This document shows, in pieces, positions 43,943 to 53,049 of a stretch of DNA of 64,000 bases. The notes under the pieces were generated by a model. It had not been told where the DNA came from. It searched no databases and saw only the letters and a list, made by a program, of their open reading frames with translations. Source of the DNA: CADEED01 sp020442965 (GTDB taxonomy: Bacteria > Pseudomonadota > Gammaproteobacteria > Steroidobacterales > Steroidobacteraceae); contig JAWLAH010000006.1 of NCBI GenBank assembly GCA_041395525.1, positions 1 through 64,000 on the forward strand, in the 5' to 3' direction. How positions within the stretch are numbered: the stretch's first letter is position 1; the number at the start of each line of letters is the position of its first letter. The position numbers were made by a program, and so were the translations under genes.

Positions 43943-44725
43943 TCATGGCTGATTCACGTTGACAGTCAACAAGGCGCCATGATCGAGCGGCACGAGCCAC
44001 ATCGACACACGCTTGCTGCTGGTGGCACCACGCCCCGACACAAACCGCCCCGTGGCGATCCCTAACGACGCACCCGCCACGATATCGGAGCCCCAATGAA
44101 CATTGCTATCCAGGCGGGCGTAGGCGGTAGCGGCGGCCAGTCCGTAACCCAGCGCGCGCCAACCCCATTGCTCGCGCGGCATGCTGTCGGCGAAGACCTG
44201 TGCCGCAGCAAACGCCATGGTGACGTGAGCGGACGGGAATCCATCGCCGCCGCTGCGAAACTGCGAGCGATCCGCGGTTTCATTCGGACGTTCGCGGCCT
44301 GTCACCGTCTTCAGGACGATCGAGCTCAACCCACCGAGCGCGACGGCTTCGAGCATATTCGCGCCGCTACGCGTCGACTCGGTGTCGTGGCGCAATAGGC
44401 CAACGGCCAATGTTCCCACCGTGAGAGCGGCGATGGGCGCTGCATCGCGCCATTGATGCGGATCAGTGCCGGCTGGGACGCTGCCACTAACAAAGTGATC
44501 GCGCGTCCGACCATCGAACGAATAGGCCGTGGCAACCGCAGCAGCAGCACCAGCGGCCCATTGCCAATCGCGCTCAGTCCAATGCAAGGGTGCGAGCGCA
44601 TAGTCTCTCGCGTCGATGGCGTAGTCGCCGGCGGACTTGGCCCACGACGGTCGCGAAGTCAATGCCAAAATGGTGAGCGAGAAGAGGGCGGCTCTGACTG
44701 TGCCGCGAGCAATGTCGAATATCAT
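43943..44725 (-). CDS. PAP2-family phosphatase
   Basis: A 260-residue protein with a signal segment ending near RPSWA. The three acid phosphatase motifs are KTVTGRERP, PSAHVT and ARLDSNVHWGSD, containing the conserved Lys, Arg, His and Asp residues. Family members dephosphorylate lipids such as phosphatidate or undecaprenyl pyrophosphate at the periplasmic face. The substrate is not certain. Confidence 0.85.
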   Translation of the reverse strand: MIFDIARGTVRAALFSLTILALTSRPSWAKSAGDYAIDARDYALAPLHWTERDWQWAAGAAAAVATAYSFDGRTRDHFVSGSVPAGTDPHQWRDAAPIAALTVGTLAVGLLRHDTESTRSGANMLEAVALGGLSSIVLKTVTGRERPNETADRSQFRSGGDGFPSAHVTMAFAAAQVFADSMPREQWGWRALGYGLAAATAYARLDSNVHWGSDIVAGASLGIATGRFVSGRGATSSKRVSMWLVPLDHGALLTVNVNQP

Positions 44726-44827
44726 AAGGACATTGGACGTCAGCCGTCGTTAGAATCAGTCGCAACGATCATACATGGACGCCCGCGCACGACTTTGGCA
44801 AGCTGCGCGCCAGGCTTGGAGACTTGC

Positions 44828-45460
44828 GTGGCAACCAATCAGAAGATCACTTTGTTCCATTCGCCGCAGACACGCTCGACCAGCGCGCTTGCTCTGTTGG
44901 AAGAATTGAGTGCACCGTATACGCTGCATCCGCTCAATATGAAAGCGGGTGAGCAGCGTCAAAGCGCGTTTCTCGCCATCAACCCAATGGGCAAAGTGCC
45001 TGCGGTACTGCATGGCGATGCACTGATCACGGAGCAAGGCGCGATCACTATTTACCTCGCCGACCTGTTTCCCGAAGCAAGCATCACGCCGGCGCTGACT
45101 GATCCGCTGCGTGGCCCCTATTTGCGCTGGCTGGTGTTTTACGGCTCGTGTTTCGAGCCAGCACTACTCGACAAGGCCATGAAGCGCGATGCCGGTCGGC
45201 AGGGCACCAGTCCCTACGGTGATTACGACACCACCGTCAAGACGGTCGTCGATCAGCTTGCGAAGGGGCATTGGCTATTAGGCGAGCGCTTCACGGCGGC
45301 CGATGTGCTTTGGGGAACTGCGCTGACCTGGACCACGGGCTTCGGCATGGTCGAAGCCGTGCCACCGATCAAGGCCTATATCGATCGCTGGAATGCGCGG
45401 CCGTCGGTGAAGAAGGTTGCGGAGATAGACGCGAAACTGCTCGCAGCTCGAGCTAACTGA
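44828..45460 (+). CDS. Glutathione S-transferase
   Basis: A 210-residue protein of the two-domain GST fold. SPQTRSTSALALLEEL, NPMGKVPAVLHG (cis-Pro) and TEQGAITIYLADLFP form the N-terminal glutathione site; a helical C-terminal domain has LLGERFTAADVLWG. The frame is open far upstream, but the GTG at 44828 (VATNQKITLFHSP) starts the fold and is preferred. It has low similarity to the GST at the window's left edge. Confidence 0.88.
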   Translation: MATNQKITLFHSPQTRSTSALALLEELSAPYTLHPLNMKAGEQRQSAFLAINPMGKVPAVLHGDALITEQGAITIYLADLFPEASITPALTDPLRGPYLRWLVFYGSCFEPALLDKAMKRDAGRQGTSPYGDYDTTVKTVVDQLAKGHWLLGERFTAADVLWGTALTWTTGFGMVEAVPPIKAYIDRWNARPSVKKVAEIDAKLLAARAN

Positions 45461-45541
45461 GCGGCACCGTCGGATCGCAAGGATTCAGGGTTGGAACGCG
45501 GCATTGACACAATCGCCACTCCATCGGCTCCCACTACTTCG

Positions 45542-45557
45542 CATAATGTATATTATG
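45542..45557. promoter_or_regulatory. Perfect 6-4-6 inverted repeat upstream of the alcohol dehydrogenase
   Basis: CATAAT-GTAT-ATTATG lies in an AT-rich island 51 bases before the alcohol dehydrogenase ATG. Its symmetry and position suggest an operator for a dimeric repressor overlapping the promoter. No regulator gene is adjacent, so the protein is unknown. Confidence 0.4.
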
Positions 45558-45607
45558 TAAATATATGGTGCATATTGGAATCATTCGCCTGATGGCACTG
45601 TGAACTG

Positions 45608-46591
45608 ATGCAAGCGATGCGACTCCATGCCGATGCGCACGCCGTCGTCGCAGACGACATCGCGGCTCCAACCCCGCAGGCGCATGAGCTGCTACTTCAA
45701 GTTCGCGCCTGCGGCGTGTGTCGTACCGATTTGCACATCGTCGACGCGGAGCTGCCGGTCACCAGGCGCCCGCTGACCCCAGGTCACGAAATCATTGGCA
45801 CGGTCGTTGCGACGGGTCCTGACTGCCACCGATTCGCCGTCGGAGCGCGCGTCGGCGTGCCGTGGCTCGGCTTCACCTGCGGCACTTGCCAGTTCTGTGC
45901 GACCAGCCGCGAGAATCTCTGCGATCGCGCCGAGTTCACCGGCTATCACCGCGACGGCGGTTATGCGGACTTCGTTGCTGCCGATGAGCGCTACTGCTTC
46001 GCGATTCCGGATTGTTACAGCGATGCCGAAGCGGCGCCATTGCTGTGTGCAGGACTGATCGGCTATCGCTCGTTGCGAGCGGCAGGCGATGCAAAGCATC
46101 TCGGCATCTATGGCTTCGGCGCAGCGGCACACATCGTCGCGCAGGTTGCTCGGTTCGAGGACCGCGAAATCTACGCATTCACACGGCCAGGCGACAAAGC
46201 AAGCCAGGCATTCGCGCATGCGGTCGGCGCGGTGTGGGCAGGGGACTCGGGCCGCCCCGCCCCCGTATCGCTCGATGCGGCAATCATTTTTGCACCCGTC
46301 GGCTCGCTCGTTGTTACGGCCCTGCAGGCTACTCGCAAGGGCGGCACCGTGGTCTGCGCCGGCATTCACATGACTGATATTCCGTCGTTTCGCTACCAGG
46401 ATCTTTGGGGTGAACGCGTTGTGCGATCGATTGCCAATCTGACGCGCCGTGACGGTGACGAGTTCCTGGAGCTGGCGCCGCGTGCCAACGTGCGCACGAC
46501 CATCGAGCCTTATCCGCTCAACGATGCCAACCGTGCGCTGGATGACTTGCGCGGCGGTCGAATCAACGGCGCTGCTGTGCTGGTAACCTGA
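45608..46591 (+). CDS. Zinc-dependent alcohol dehydrogenase
   Basis: A 327-residue medium-chain dehydrogenase. Catalytic zinc ligands Cys38 (CGVCRTD) and His60-Glu61 (PGHE) are present, with a structural zinc site of Cys91, Cys94, Cys97 and Cys105. GIYGFGAAAHIVAQVA is the nucleotide-binding helix. The DFxxRD-type acid after it is not obvious. It resembles AdhP/AdhA-type enzymes that oxidise short alcohols. A probable operator lies upstream and a DUF1838 gene follows by 24 bases. Confidence 0.9.
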   Translation: MQAMRLHADAHAVVADDIAAPTPQAHELLLQVRACGVCRTDLHIVDAELPVTRRPLTPGHEIIGTVVATGPDCHRFAVGARVGVPWLGFTCGTCQFCATSRENLCDRAEFTGYHRDGGYADFVAADERYCFAIPDCYSDAEAAPLLCAGLIGYRSLRAAGDAKHLGIYGFGAAAHIVAQVARFEDREIYAFTRPGDKASQAFAHAVGAVWAGDSGRPAPVSLDAAIIFAPVGSLVVTALQATRKGGTVVCAGIHMTDIPSFRYQDLWGERVVRSIANLTRRDGDEFLELAPRANVRTTIEPYPLNDANRALDDLRGGRINGAAVLVT

Positions 46592-46615
46592 TCACCCGTA
46601 ATAGAAGGTACCGAA

Positions 46616-47722
46616 ATGCAATCGCTGCTACTCAACGACTTGCTTTTGGGTCGCCGTAGTGCGCTCAAACTGTTAGCCGGCGCCGCGGGGACGGCGCTCG
46701 CAACAACGAATGCAGAGAATGCACGTGCGGTGACTCGTGACATGCCCTCTTCCGCCCTGGATCTGAGTCAACCAAGGGACAATTTGTACGCCTTCGGCAA
46801 GATCTGGGCGGGCTACGACGAACCGGTGATTGGCGCCTTCCACGGTCTGATGTATGCGCGCATTCAGGGCCGGCGCGCGGTGCCCTTGTTCAATTACATT
46901 GGCACCGGCGTGCTGCAAGCCAAGATCGCTGAGAACGGCGATTTGTTGATCAAGTCACGCGAGACAGGCTATTTCGCGGATCTTGCGAGCGGCGAAATTC
47001 TCGAAACCTGGCACAACCCGTTCACCGACCAGGTCGTCGAGGTCTATCATTTCTACAACGACTTGTTAGGCGGACGGATTGGTCAGGAAATTCCCGAATT
47101 CCTGATCGGCGGCGCGCACCAGGCGCCCACCCTGATGAACGAAGGAACGGCGTTCCCGGATGCAAATGGCAAGTACCCATTTCGCCTGCCATACCAGCAG
47201 TTTGGCGACGATGCGATGGTTTCATGGGACTACGCCCACGATCATATCAACCCGGTCACACCCGACGGTTGGCCAGGTTATTCGACCGGCGCGAGAATCA
47301 CACCTTCAGAGCACTTCACGTTCAACTTCTCGCGGCGGGCGCTCGATGATCGGGATCTACGCACGGTGCGTTCGACCGCCGGGTTCTCACGCTTGTCTGA
47401 GGCGTGGCCATTCATGCGCATGGGCAAAGCACCGGAGTCACTCAAGAACTTGACGGTGTTTGGCCGGATGTTCAGTCACAAGGGGCTGAAAGGCTATGGC
47501 GAGCTGCCGGCCAAACTACTGGCCTACATTGAGAAGCACGCGCCGGCCTACCTGACAATTCCGGCCGGCTGGCCGGTTCAGAACGAACGGGTCGATACCT
47601 GGAATGCGTTCGTGATGGACGTTCCACCAGAGACCGCAGGCTATGCTTGGAAGTGGGCGGACAAAGCACGCCCGGTGGCGACGCCGCCTCCTACTGGTCT
47701 GGGAGCTCGATCCTACCGCTAA
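46616..47722 (+). CDS. DUF1838 family protein with Tat-like signal
   Basis: A 368-residue protein. GRRSALKLLAGAAGTALATT near the start looks like a twin-arginine signal, so it may be exported folded. The body, with NLYAFGKIWAGYDEPVIGAFHG and GEILETWHNPFTDQ, fits the DUF1838 family, whose function is unknown. It is probably co-transcribed with the alcohol dehydrogenase gene. Confidence 0.75.
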   Translation: MQSLLLNDLLLGRRSALKLLAGAAGTALATTNAENARAVTRDMPSSALDLSQPRDNLYAFGKIWAGYDEPVIGAFHGLMYARIQGRRAVPLFNYIGTGVLQAKIAENGDLLIKSRETGYFADLASGEILETWHNPFTDQVVEVYHFYNDLLGGRIGQEIPEFLIGGAHQAPTLMNEGTAFPDANGKYPFRLPYQQFGDDAMVSWDYAHDHINPVTPDGWPGYSTGARITPSEHFTFNFSRRALDDRDLRTVRSTAGFSRLSEAWPFMRMGKAPESLKNLTVFGRMFSHKGLKGYGELPAKLLAYIEKHAPAYLTIPAGWPVQNERVDTWNAFVMDVPPETAGYAWKWADKARPVATPPPTGLGARSYR

Positions 47723-47754
47723 CCGAGCGGGCGCGTCGCGACTGTGGCTGACGA

Positions 47755-48633
47755 TCAGGCGAACGCTGTCTTGAATAAAGCCAACATTCGCGCCCATGCC
47801 TTTTCCGCTTGCGCCTCGTTGTACACCTTGGCGTCGGGCGGACACCAGCCGTGCAGTGTGCCTTTGTACACTTCGATTTCTGCCGGCAGCTTTGCCGCTG
47901 CAAATGCCTCGCGGAGTGTGTCTTTGGCTTTGGGCTCGCGCTGATCGTCATTTGCGGCAATGGCGATCAGAAACTGCGCTTTCATTCTTGGCACCAACAA
48001 ATGCGGGCTGTCTGGCTTGTCCGTCACCAGCCCACCCCCATGGAACGTTGCGGCCGCTCCAATACGCTCGGGCACGGCGGCGGCCGTACGAAAGACCAGC
48101 GGCCCACCCATGCAGTAGCCGGTCGTGCCCATCTTGCGCGCTTTGTCTACCGACGCTTGCCGATCGAGCCAGCCGAGGAACGCCTTGGCGTCGACCATCG
48201 CCGTATCGGCTGTCAACGATCCGGCGAGTGCCATGAGTTGCGCACGCGTTGCCGGGTCCTGGAAATCCGCGCCGGGCTCCGATGTCGGTGCCTTCTGCTT
48301 GCGGTAGAACGGATTGACAACTAACACGGAATAACCGGACTCAGCGAGTCGCTTACCCATCTGCTTGAACGCTGAACGCAAGCCAAATATATCTGGCCAA
48401 ACGAGAACGGCTGGATGAGCGCCCTTGGTCGGATGCACGAAATATGCGTCGGCAATTCCGTCCGGAGTATTGATCGTAACGTCCGATTCGGTCGTGGCAG
48501 CCGCGTTAGCGGTCGGCGGCAGCAGCGAGACGATGCCCGCTCCCACGCCCAGAGCGGCGAATTGTCGGCGCGATAGCGAGCGACAGCGCAGATCGTACTC
48601 GGTCATGTCATCGAAAGCATGCTCGTCGCACAT
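47755..48633 (-). CDS. Dienelactone hydrolase family protein with Tat-like signal
   Basis: A 292-residue alpha/beta hydrolase. SLSRRQFAALGVGAGIVSLLPPTANA is a likely twin-arginine signal. The nucleophile is the Cys of GYCMGG, with an Asp near AIAANDDQ and a His near TLHGWCPP, the dienelactone hydrolase triad. The enzyme class opens lactone rings; the real substrate is unknown. A second start at 48606 is possible. Confidence 0.85.
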   Translation of the reverse strand: MCDEHAFDDMTEYDLRCRSLSRRQFAALGVGAGIVSLLPPTANAAATTESDVTINTPDGIADAYFVHPTKGAHPAVLVWPDIFGLRSAFKQMGKRLAESGYSVLVVNPFYRKQKAPTSEPGADFQDPATRAQLMALAGSLTADTAMVDAKAFLGWLDRQASVDKARKMGTTGYCMGGPLVFRTAAAVPERIGAAATFHGGGLVTDKPDSPHLLVPRMKAQFLIAIAANDDQREPKAKDTLREAFAAAKLPAEIEVYKGTLHGWCPPDAKVYNEAQAEKAWARMLALFKTAFA

Positions 48634-48715
48634 ACGCGGATCCCCATAGTTACGCAGTCAACTGACCGGTGGACCGCTGCTTACGCGGCCACTCAAGTTG
48701 TGAGGCTTCGCGCCT

Positions 48716-49351
48716 CTATTTGCACATAGCTTCCATCTTGGCGCGTGCATCAGCCATCATGTTCATGCACATGGCCTTGCTGTCGCCCGAACCCTTGCAC
48801 TGCACGGCCGGATCCATCTGCGTCAGCTGGCCCTGCAGCTGCTCGCACATCGGCGAGCCCTTGGCGCCCGACACGACGGCGTCGTTCGCGGAGCACGTGC
48901 CCAGGTAAGTCATTCGTACCCGGACCTGCTCGGTTTTGCCAGCGCCCGTTCTCTCATTGAGCATCTCGAGCGACTTCGCTCCCTGGCGCGTCATCGTTAC
49001 CTTGTTGAGCTCGCCGCCCTTGCAGCGCGTCTCGGTGATCATTTTGCTGGCGGAGTTCTCGACCACCTTGGTGTCGCATGAATCCTCGGCCTCGGTGGCC
49101 CGCGGCGCGCGCTTCGGTAGATCTTGTACCATCGCCTTGGCTGCGGTCGTGCACATCGTCAAGCCGTTTGGAAAATTCTTGCGCATTTCTGCGGCTTGCG
49201 GACCGTCGAACATTTCGACGCGCCACGAGCCCTGCCCGACCGGCAATCCTGTCAGCACCTTCGGGGCAGACTCCGGGCCTGCTGCCTGCGCACCTGCGAA
49301 CCACAAGGTTACGGCGACGACTCCAATGGCACGACCGACAGTTCGATGCAT
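48716..49351 (-). CDS. DUF3617-like exported protein
   Basis: A 211-residue protein with a signal peptide (RAIGVVAVTLWFAGAQAA). The mature part begins with SWRVEMFDGPQAAEMRKNF and carries eight Cys, so it is probably disulfide-bonded in the periplasm, which fits the DUF3617 family. The frame is open upstream to 49519, but only the ATG at 49351 gives a signal peptide. Function is unknown. It follows the desaturase gene by five bases on the same strand. Confidence 0.7.
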   Translation of the reverse strand: MHRTVGRAIGVVAVTLWFAGAQAAGPESAPKVLTGLPVGQGSWRVEMFDGPQAAEMRKNFPNGLTMCTTAAKAMVQDLPKRAPRATEAEDSCDTKVVENSASKMITETRCKGGELNKVTMTRQGAKSLEMLNERTGAGKTEQVRVRMTYLGTCSANDAVVSGAKGSPMCEQLQGQLTQMDPAVQCKGSGDSKAMCMNMMADARAKMEAMCK

Positions 49352-49356
49352 GGCGC

Positions 49357-50538
49357 TCAGGCTAGCTCGGCGTGCAGCACCCGAAGTCGTTTGGCCTGCA
49401 GTTTCAGCCCGCGTTCGATTTCTCGCAGCTGTGCCACGAAATTCGCTTCTTCGAGTTCGAGCCGCTGTAGCAGTGCTCGCTTCTTGCTCTCGTACCAAGC
49501 GTCCTTCACGCGGGTCCATTCCGCCAGTGCGGCCTTGAAGGACGCGTATTCGTGTGCCAGACGAGCGCGCACTTCCTCGATGTTAACGAGCACCGGCGCT
49601 GCGGCGCGCGCTTTGACCAGCCGCGCCTCGGCTCGCTTGAATTGCATCTCCATCACCGCACGCTGGATCTGCACGCGCGGGACACGCTTCAGGTTGCGAG
49701 CCAGACCCATGCTCCCCAGCGTCGCGATCAACCACTTGGTCGGATCCCACTGCCACCAGCGAATCGCATTACGATAGTCGTGGGCGAAGTAGTGGTGAAA
49801 ATTGTGGTAGCCCTCGCCGAAAGTGAAGAACGCCAGGATGCCGTTGTCGCGCGCGGTGTTGCTGTCTGTGTAGGGTCGCGAACCCCACATATGTGCGAGT
49901 GAGTTGATAAAGAACGTGAAGTGTTGGCTAACGACCAGACGCAACACGCCAGCCACCATCATGGCACCCCAGAAGTCACCGATGGCCCAGCCAGCGAGTG
50001 CCGTGATACCGACATTGGTCCCCACCGCGATCTTCAGATAATGCCGCGCCTGGAACGCGAGAATGGGGTCGCGCTCGAGATCTTTGATGTTGGCGAAATC
50101 GTTGATGCCGCTCGGGTACTTGCGGATCATCCAGCCGATGTGCGAGAACCAAAAGCCGCGCTTCGCGGAATACGGATCGAGGTCGACATCATCCACATTG
50201 ATGTGATGCTTGCGATGGCCGCTTGCCCACTCGAACACGCTGTTCTGGATCGCCATCGAACCGAACACCATGTAGAACAATCGGACCGACCAATGTGCAC
50301 TGTACGTGCGGTGCGCCCATAAGCGGTGATAACCGGCCGTTATCGACAGCTCCGTGATCGCGAGCAACACCACCGCCAGGATCCAGGCACCCGCGCTGAC
50401 TTCGAATGTCAGCGCATACCACGGTACCAAGGTGACCGCCGCGAGACCCGTGATAATGAACATCAGCGTCGCCGGCCAGTTGATCGGCGGCAAAACGTCG
50501 ACTCGCGTCTTTGGCGTCATGTGCGGGAACTCCGGCAT
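49357..50538 (-). CDS. Acyl-CoA / stearoyl-CoA delta-9 desaturase with helical C-terminal extension
   Basis: A 393-residue integral membrane di-iron desaturase. Histidine boxes are HRLWAH, HRKHH and HNFHH among about four helices (GYHRLWAHRTYSAH, SGHRKHHINVDD, GEGYHNFHHYFAHDYR). From about residue 300 a long, charged, helical region (ARLVKARAAAPVLVNIEEVRARLAHEY onward) extends the protein by roughly 90 residues. It inserts a cis double bond in fatty acyl chains and so adjusts membrane fluidity. The ATG at 50520 is an alternative start. Confidence 0.92.
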   Translation of the reverse strand: MPEFPHMTPKTRVDVLPPINWPATLMFIITGLAAVTLVPWYALTFEVSAGAWILAVVLLAITELSITAGYHRLWAHRTYSAHWSVRLFYMVFGSMAIQNSVFEWASGHRKHHINVDDVDLDPYSAKRGFWFSHIGWMIRKYPSGINDFANIKDLERDPILAFQARHYLKIAVGTNVGITALAGWAIGDFWGAMMVAGVLRLVVSQHFTFFINSLAHMWGSRPYTDSNTARDNGILAFFTFGEGYHNFHHYFAHDYRNAIRWWQWDPTKWLIATLGSMGLARNLKRVPRVQIQRAVMEMQFKRAEARLVKARAAAPVLVNIEEVRARLAHEYASFKAALAEWTRVKDAWYESKKRALLQRLELEEANFVAQLREIERGLKLQAKRLRVLHAELA

Positions 50539-50924
50539 CGTGTTGAAATCTCTCAGACTTTACCTTAATTCGGTGCGCCGTGTCGCGGCAAATCGACGTT
50601 CAACCGGCCAAGCTGCGACTTGCGTCCGTGGCTGATGGAAGCTCGCTCATCTGTCGGTCGATGGCCGCCGTGCCACGCGGTGGCGGCGCGCGAGGATACA
50701 TAAGGTCACCGGGCCTTGCACTGCAGCGGGTCCAAGGCAATCAATGCGGCCGAGGCAACAAGTTTCAAGGCGGCTGATTCGGTTGGCGGCGCCAGGCATG
50801 TGAACTGCGGCAGCTCATGCGCTCGCCGACGTACCACTCACGTCATGCAAGACACCGCGACTAACATTTCAGCGGCGCGCGAGATTGCGGGTGGCCGAAA
50901 AACCAAACACGCTAGAATGAGCGC
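50539..50924. other. Intergenic region between desaturase and rhomboid gene
   Basis: About 390 bases separating two divergent starts, so promoters for both should lie here. A TAGAAT at 50913-50918 is the only clear -10 for the rhomboid gene. A small hairpin (GCCAC-GCG-GTGGC) is near 50672. No open frame looks like a gene, and I saw no known riboswitch or RNA. Confidence 0.4.
50913..50918 (+). promoter_or_regulatory. Possible -10 for the rhomboid gene, leaderless
   Basis: TAGAAT ends six bases before the ATG at 50925. Initiation at the normal distance would start the message at or near the A of ATG. No good -35 is visible. Confidence 0.3.
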
Positions 50925-51515
50925 ATGTTCAGCTCGATTCCCCCTGTCACGCGTTGGTTGTTGATTGCCAATGTCGGCGTGTTCTTGCTCGGTATGCTGG
51001 GCGGCGAAAATCAGCTCATCTACGCCTTTGCGCTGTGGCCCTTGCAGGGTCCGTTCCGACCGTGGCAGATCCTGAGCTACTCATTTCTGCATGGCAGCTA
51101 CATGCATCTGTTCTTCAACATGTTCGGCGTATACATGTTCGGCAGCGAGATCGAGCGGCATCTCGGGGCGCGGCGCTTCGTCGAGGTGTACCTGACAAGC
51201 GTCGTTATCGCGGCCGCGACGCAGCTGATCGTGACCAGTTACGTATTTCCGTCACCCTACCCGACGCTCGGTGCATCGGGTGGCGTGTTCGGAATCCTGC
51301 TCGCATTCGGGCTGCTCTTTCCGCAACGTCGCATCATGCTTCTAATCCCACCCATCCCGATGAAAGCGTGGGTGTTCGTCACGCTGTACGGATTGCTCGA
51401 ACTTGGGCTCGGCTTTTCCGGCGCGCAGTCGGGCGTCGCGCACTTCGCGCACCTCGGTGGCATGCTGGGCGGCTTTCTCGCCCTGAAAAACCTGCGACGC
51501 CGCCCGTTCAGTTGA
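50925..51515 (+). CDS. Rhomboid-family intramembrane serine protease
   Basis: A 196-residue membrane protein with about six helices. The catalytic Ser118 is in GASGGVFG and a His near 176 (AHFAHLGG) completes the dyad. SFLHGSYMHLFFNMFGVYMFG is the rhomboid L1 signature. It cuts substrates in the membrane. Together with rhombosortase there are two rhomboid-type genes in the window. It converges on the MATE gene with 8 bases overlap. Confidence 0.9.
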   Translation: MFSSIPPVTRWLLIANVGVFLLGMLGGENQLIYAFALWPLQGPFRPWQILSYSFLHGSYMHLFFNMFGVYMFGSEIERHLGARRFVEVYLTSVVIAAATQLIVTSYVFPSPYPTLGASGGVFGILLAFGLLFPQRRIMLLIPPIPMKAWVFVTLYGLLELGLGFSGAQSGVAHFAHLGGMLGGFLALKNLRRRPFS

Positions 51516-52941
51516 TACGCATACTGCGCCAACGGCCCGAGCGCCAGCGCAGGAACAGACTGGTCCCGAGCAGCGTGGCGTACGACATCAGCGCATACCA
51601 GGCACCGATCGCGCCAAGGCCAAACTGCGGCAGACCGTCGATCCACGCTTCGCCAGGCGCAAATACCAACGTATGCGCCAGCGGCACGTAGAAGCACCAG
51701 GACAATACCAATGCGGCGATCGCGGGCACGCGCGTGTCGCCGGCGCCTCGCAGGACGAAGCTCGACCCGAAATAGAGACCATCGAAAATCTGATAGGCAG
51801 CGGCCGGCCACAGGAGCGTGAGCGCCAGCGCGGTTGCCGCACCGCTCGCGGCATCAGCGGCACTCAGGAATTGTGGTACTAACCACTGGCCCGTCAGGAG
51901 CAGCAGCAGCGCCACGCCCCCCATTAGACAGGCACACATGGCGATCGTGACGTTACCGATTCGTGCGGCCCAATCGCGATCCCCGGCGCCGATCGACTGC
52001 CCGACCAACGTCGTACCGGCCGTCGCGATGCCGAGCGTCGGCATATAGGCCAACGATGTGAGCATCATCACCACTTGCGTGGCCGCGGCGCCCAAGGGAG
52101 TGACTTGCACGACCATCAGCTGCGCCAGAGCAACACCGATGACGTCGGCACCGTACATGATGCCAATCGGTATACCGATGGCAAGTTGCGCGAGAATCAC
52201 TGACGCTCTCGGTCGCCACATGAGTCGGGTGCGATAGCTGCGCGCCATTCGGGGTCCAAGGAAAACGAGCCCGGCGACGACGAGCCCGCACAGTTGCGCG
52301 ACATTCGTGCCCCAGGCGGCACCGGCCATTCCCATATCCAGGTTGAAGATCAGAATCTGATTGGCCGGCAGGTTGGTGACGGTCATCGTAATGACGACTA
52401 ACATTGTGAATCTGGTCGCACTGATGCCGTTGAAGAAACCCATGAGCGCCCACGCCGTCGCACCGATGGCGGCGCCCGCCATCCGCGGTTGCCAATAGTC
52501 GAGCGCCAGTTGCTCAATCTGCGCGTCGAGCCCAAAGGGCTTCAAGAGCCATGGTCCCGCGAGAGCAAGGCCTAGAAAGAATGGCCAGGTAGCAATCGTC
52601 GCCCACAAGGCACACCAGGTAGCCAGCGCGGCCCGCGGTCGACGGCGCGAACCAATCGCCTGCGAGACAAACGTCTGCACGGCGAGTCCCACACCGCCCA
52701 GCACCAGAATAACGGCCGTCATGACCCAGTAGATCGACGCCATCGCTGCGACCGCTTGCGTCGAGACCCGTCCGATGAACCACGTGTCGGTGAGGTTGAT
52801 CACCGCTTGCACGGCATTGCTAGCCATCAGCGGTGCGGCCAGGTGCAGCATCGCGCGAAGATCGACGTGGGCTCGACCATCGGCGTCCAATCGCTGTGCC
52901 GGCCGGTGTCCGGCAGGCGCTACGCTCTCAACGGCGCTCAC
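51508..52941 (-). CDS. MATE-family multidrug/cation efflux transporter
   Basis: A 477-residue protein with twelve likely helices and two MATE halves (MLHLAAPLMASNAVQAVINLTDTWFIGRVS at the start; LGIATAGTTLVGQSIGAGDRD in the second half). It exchanges Na+ or H+ for cationic drugs or metabolites. It has a GTG start. The gene follows the MaoC-like gene on the same strand. Confidence 0.9.
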   Translation of the reverse strand: MSAVESVAPAGHRPAQRLDADGRAHVDLRAMLHLAAPLMASNAVQAVINLTDTWFIGRVSTQAVAAMASIYWVMTAVILVLGGVGLAVQTFVSQAIGSRRRPRAALATWCALWATIATWPFFLGLALAGPWLLKPFGLDAQIEQLALDYWQPRMAGAAIGATAWALMGFFNGISATRFTMLVVITMTVTNLPANQILIFNLDMGMAGAAWGTNVAQLCGLVVAGLVFLGPRMARSYRTRLMWRPRASVILAQLAIGIPIGIMYGADVIGVALAQLMVVQVTPLGAAATQVVMMLTSLAYMPTLGIATAGTTLVGQSIGAGDRDWAARIGNVTIAMCACLMGGVALLLLLTGQWLVPQFLSAADAASGAATALALTLLWPAAAYQIFDGLYFGSSFVLRGAGDTRVPAIAALVLSWCFYVPLAHTLVFAPGEAWIDGLPQFGLGAIGAWYALMSYATLLGTSLFLRWRSGRWRSMRIN

Positions 52942-53049
52942 AGCCCGAGGGCGCGACGCACAGTCGAGACAGCGGCGGTTCCGGGACTGTGCGCGCGCTG
53001 TTCCGCTCGATCAACCGCTGTGGGCAGGATTGGCTGCACGGCGGATCGA

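Noticed and set aside
50716..50964. 82-codon frame upstream of the rhomboid gene
   Set aside because: Sequence is not protein-like (Cys/Ala/Arg-rich), has no start signal and overlaps the real gene in another frame.
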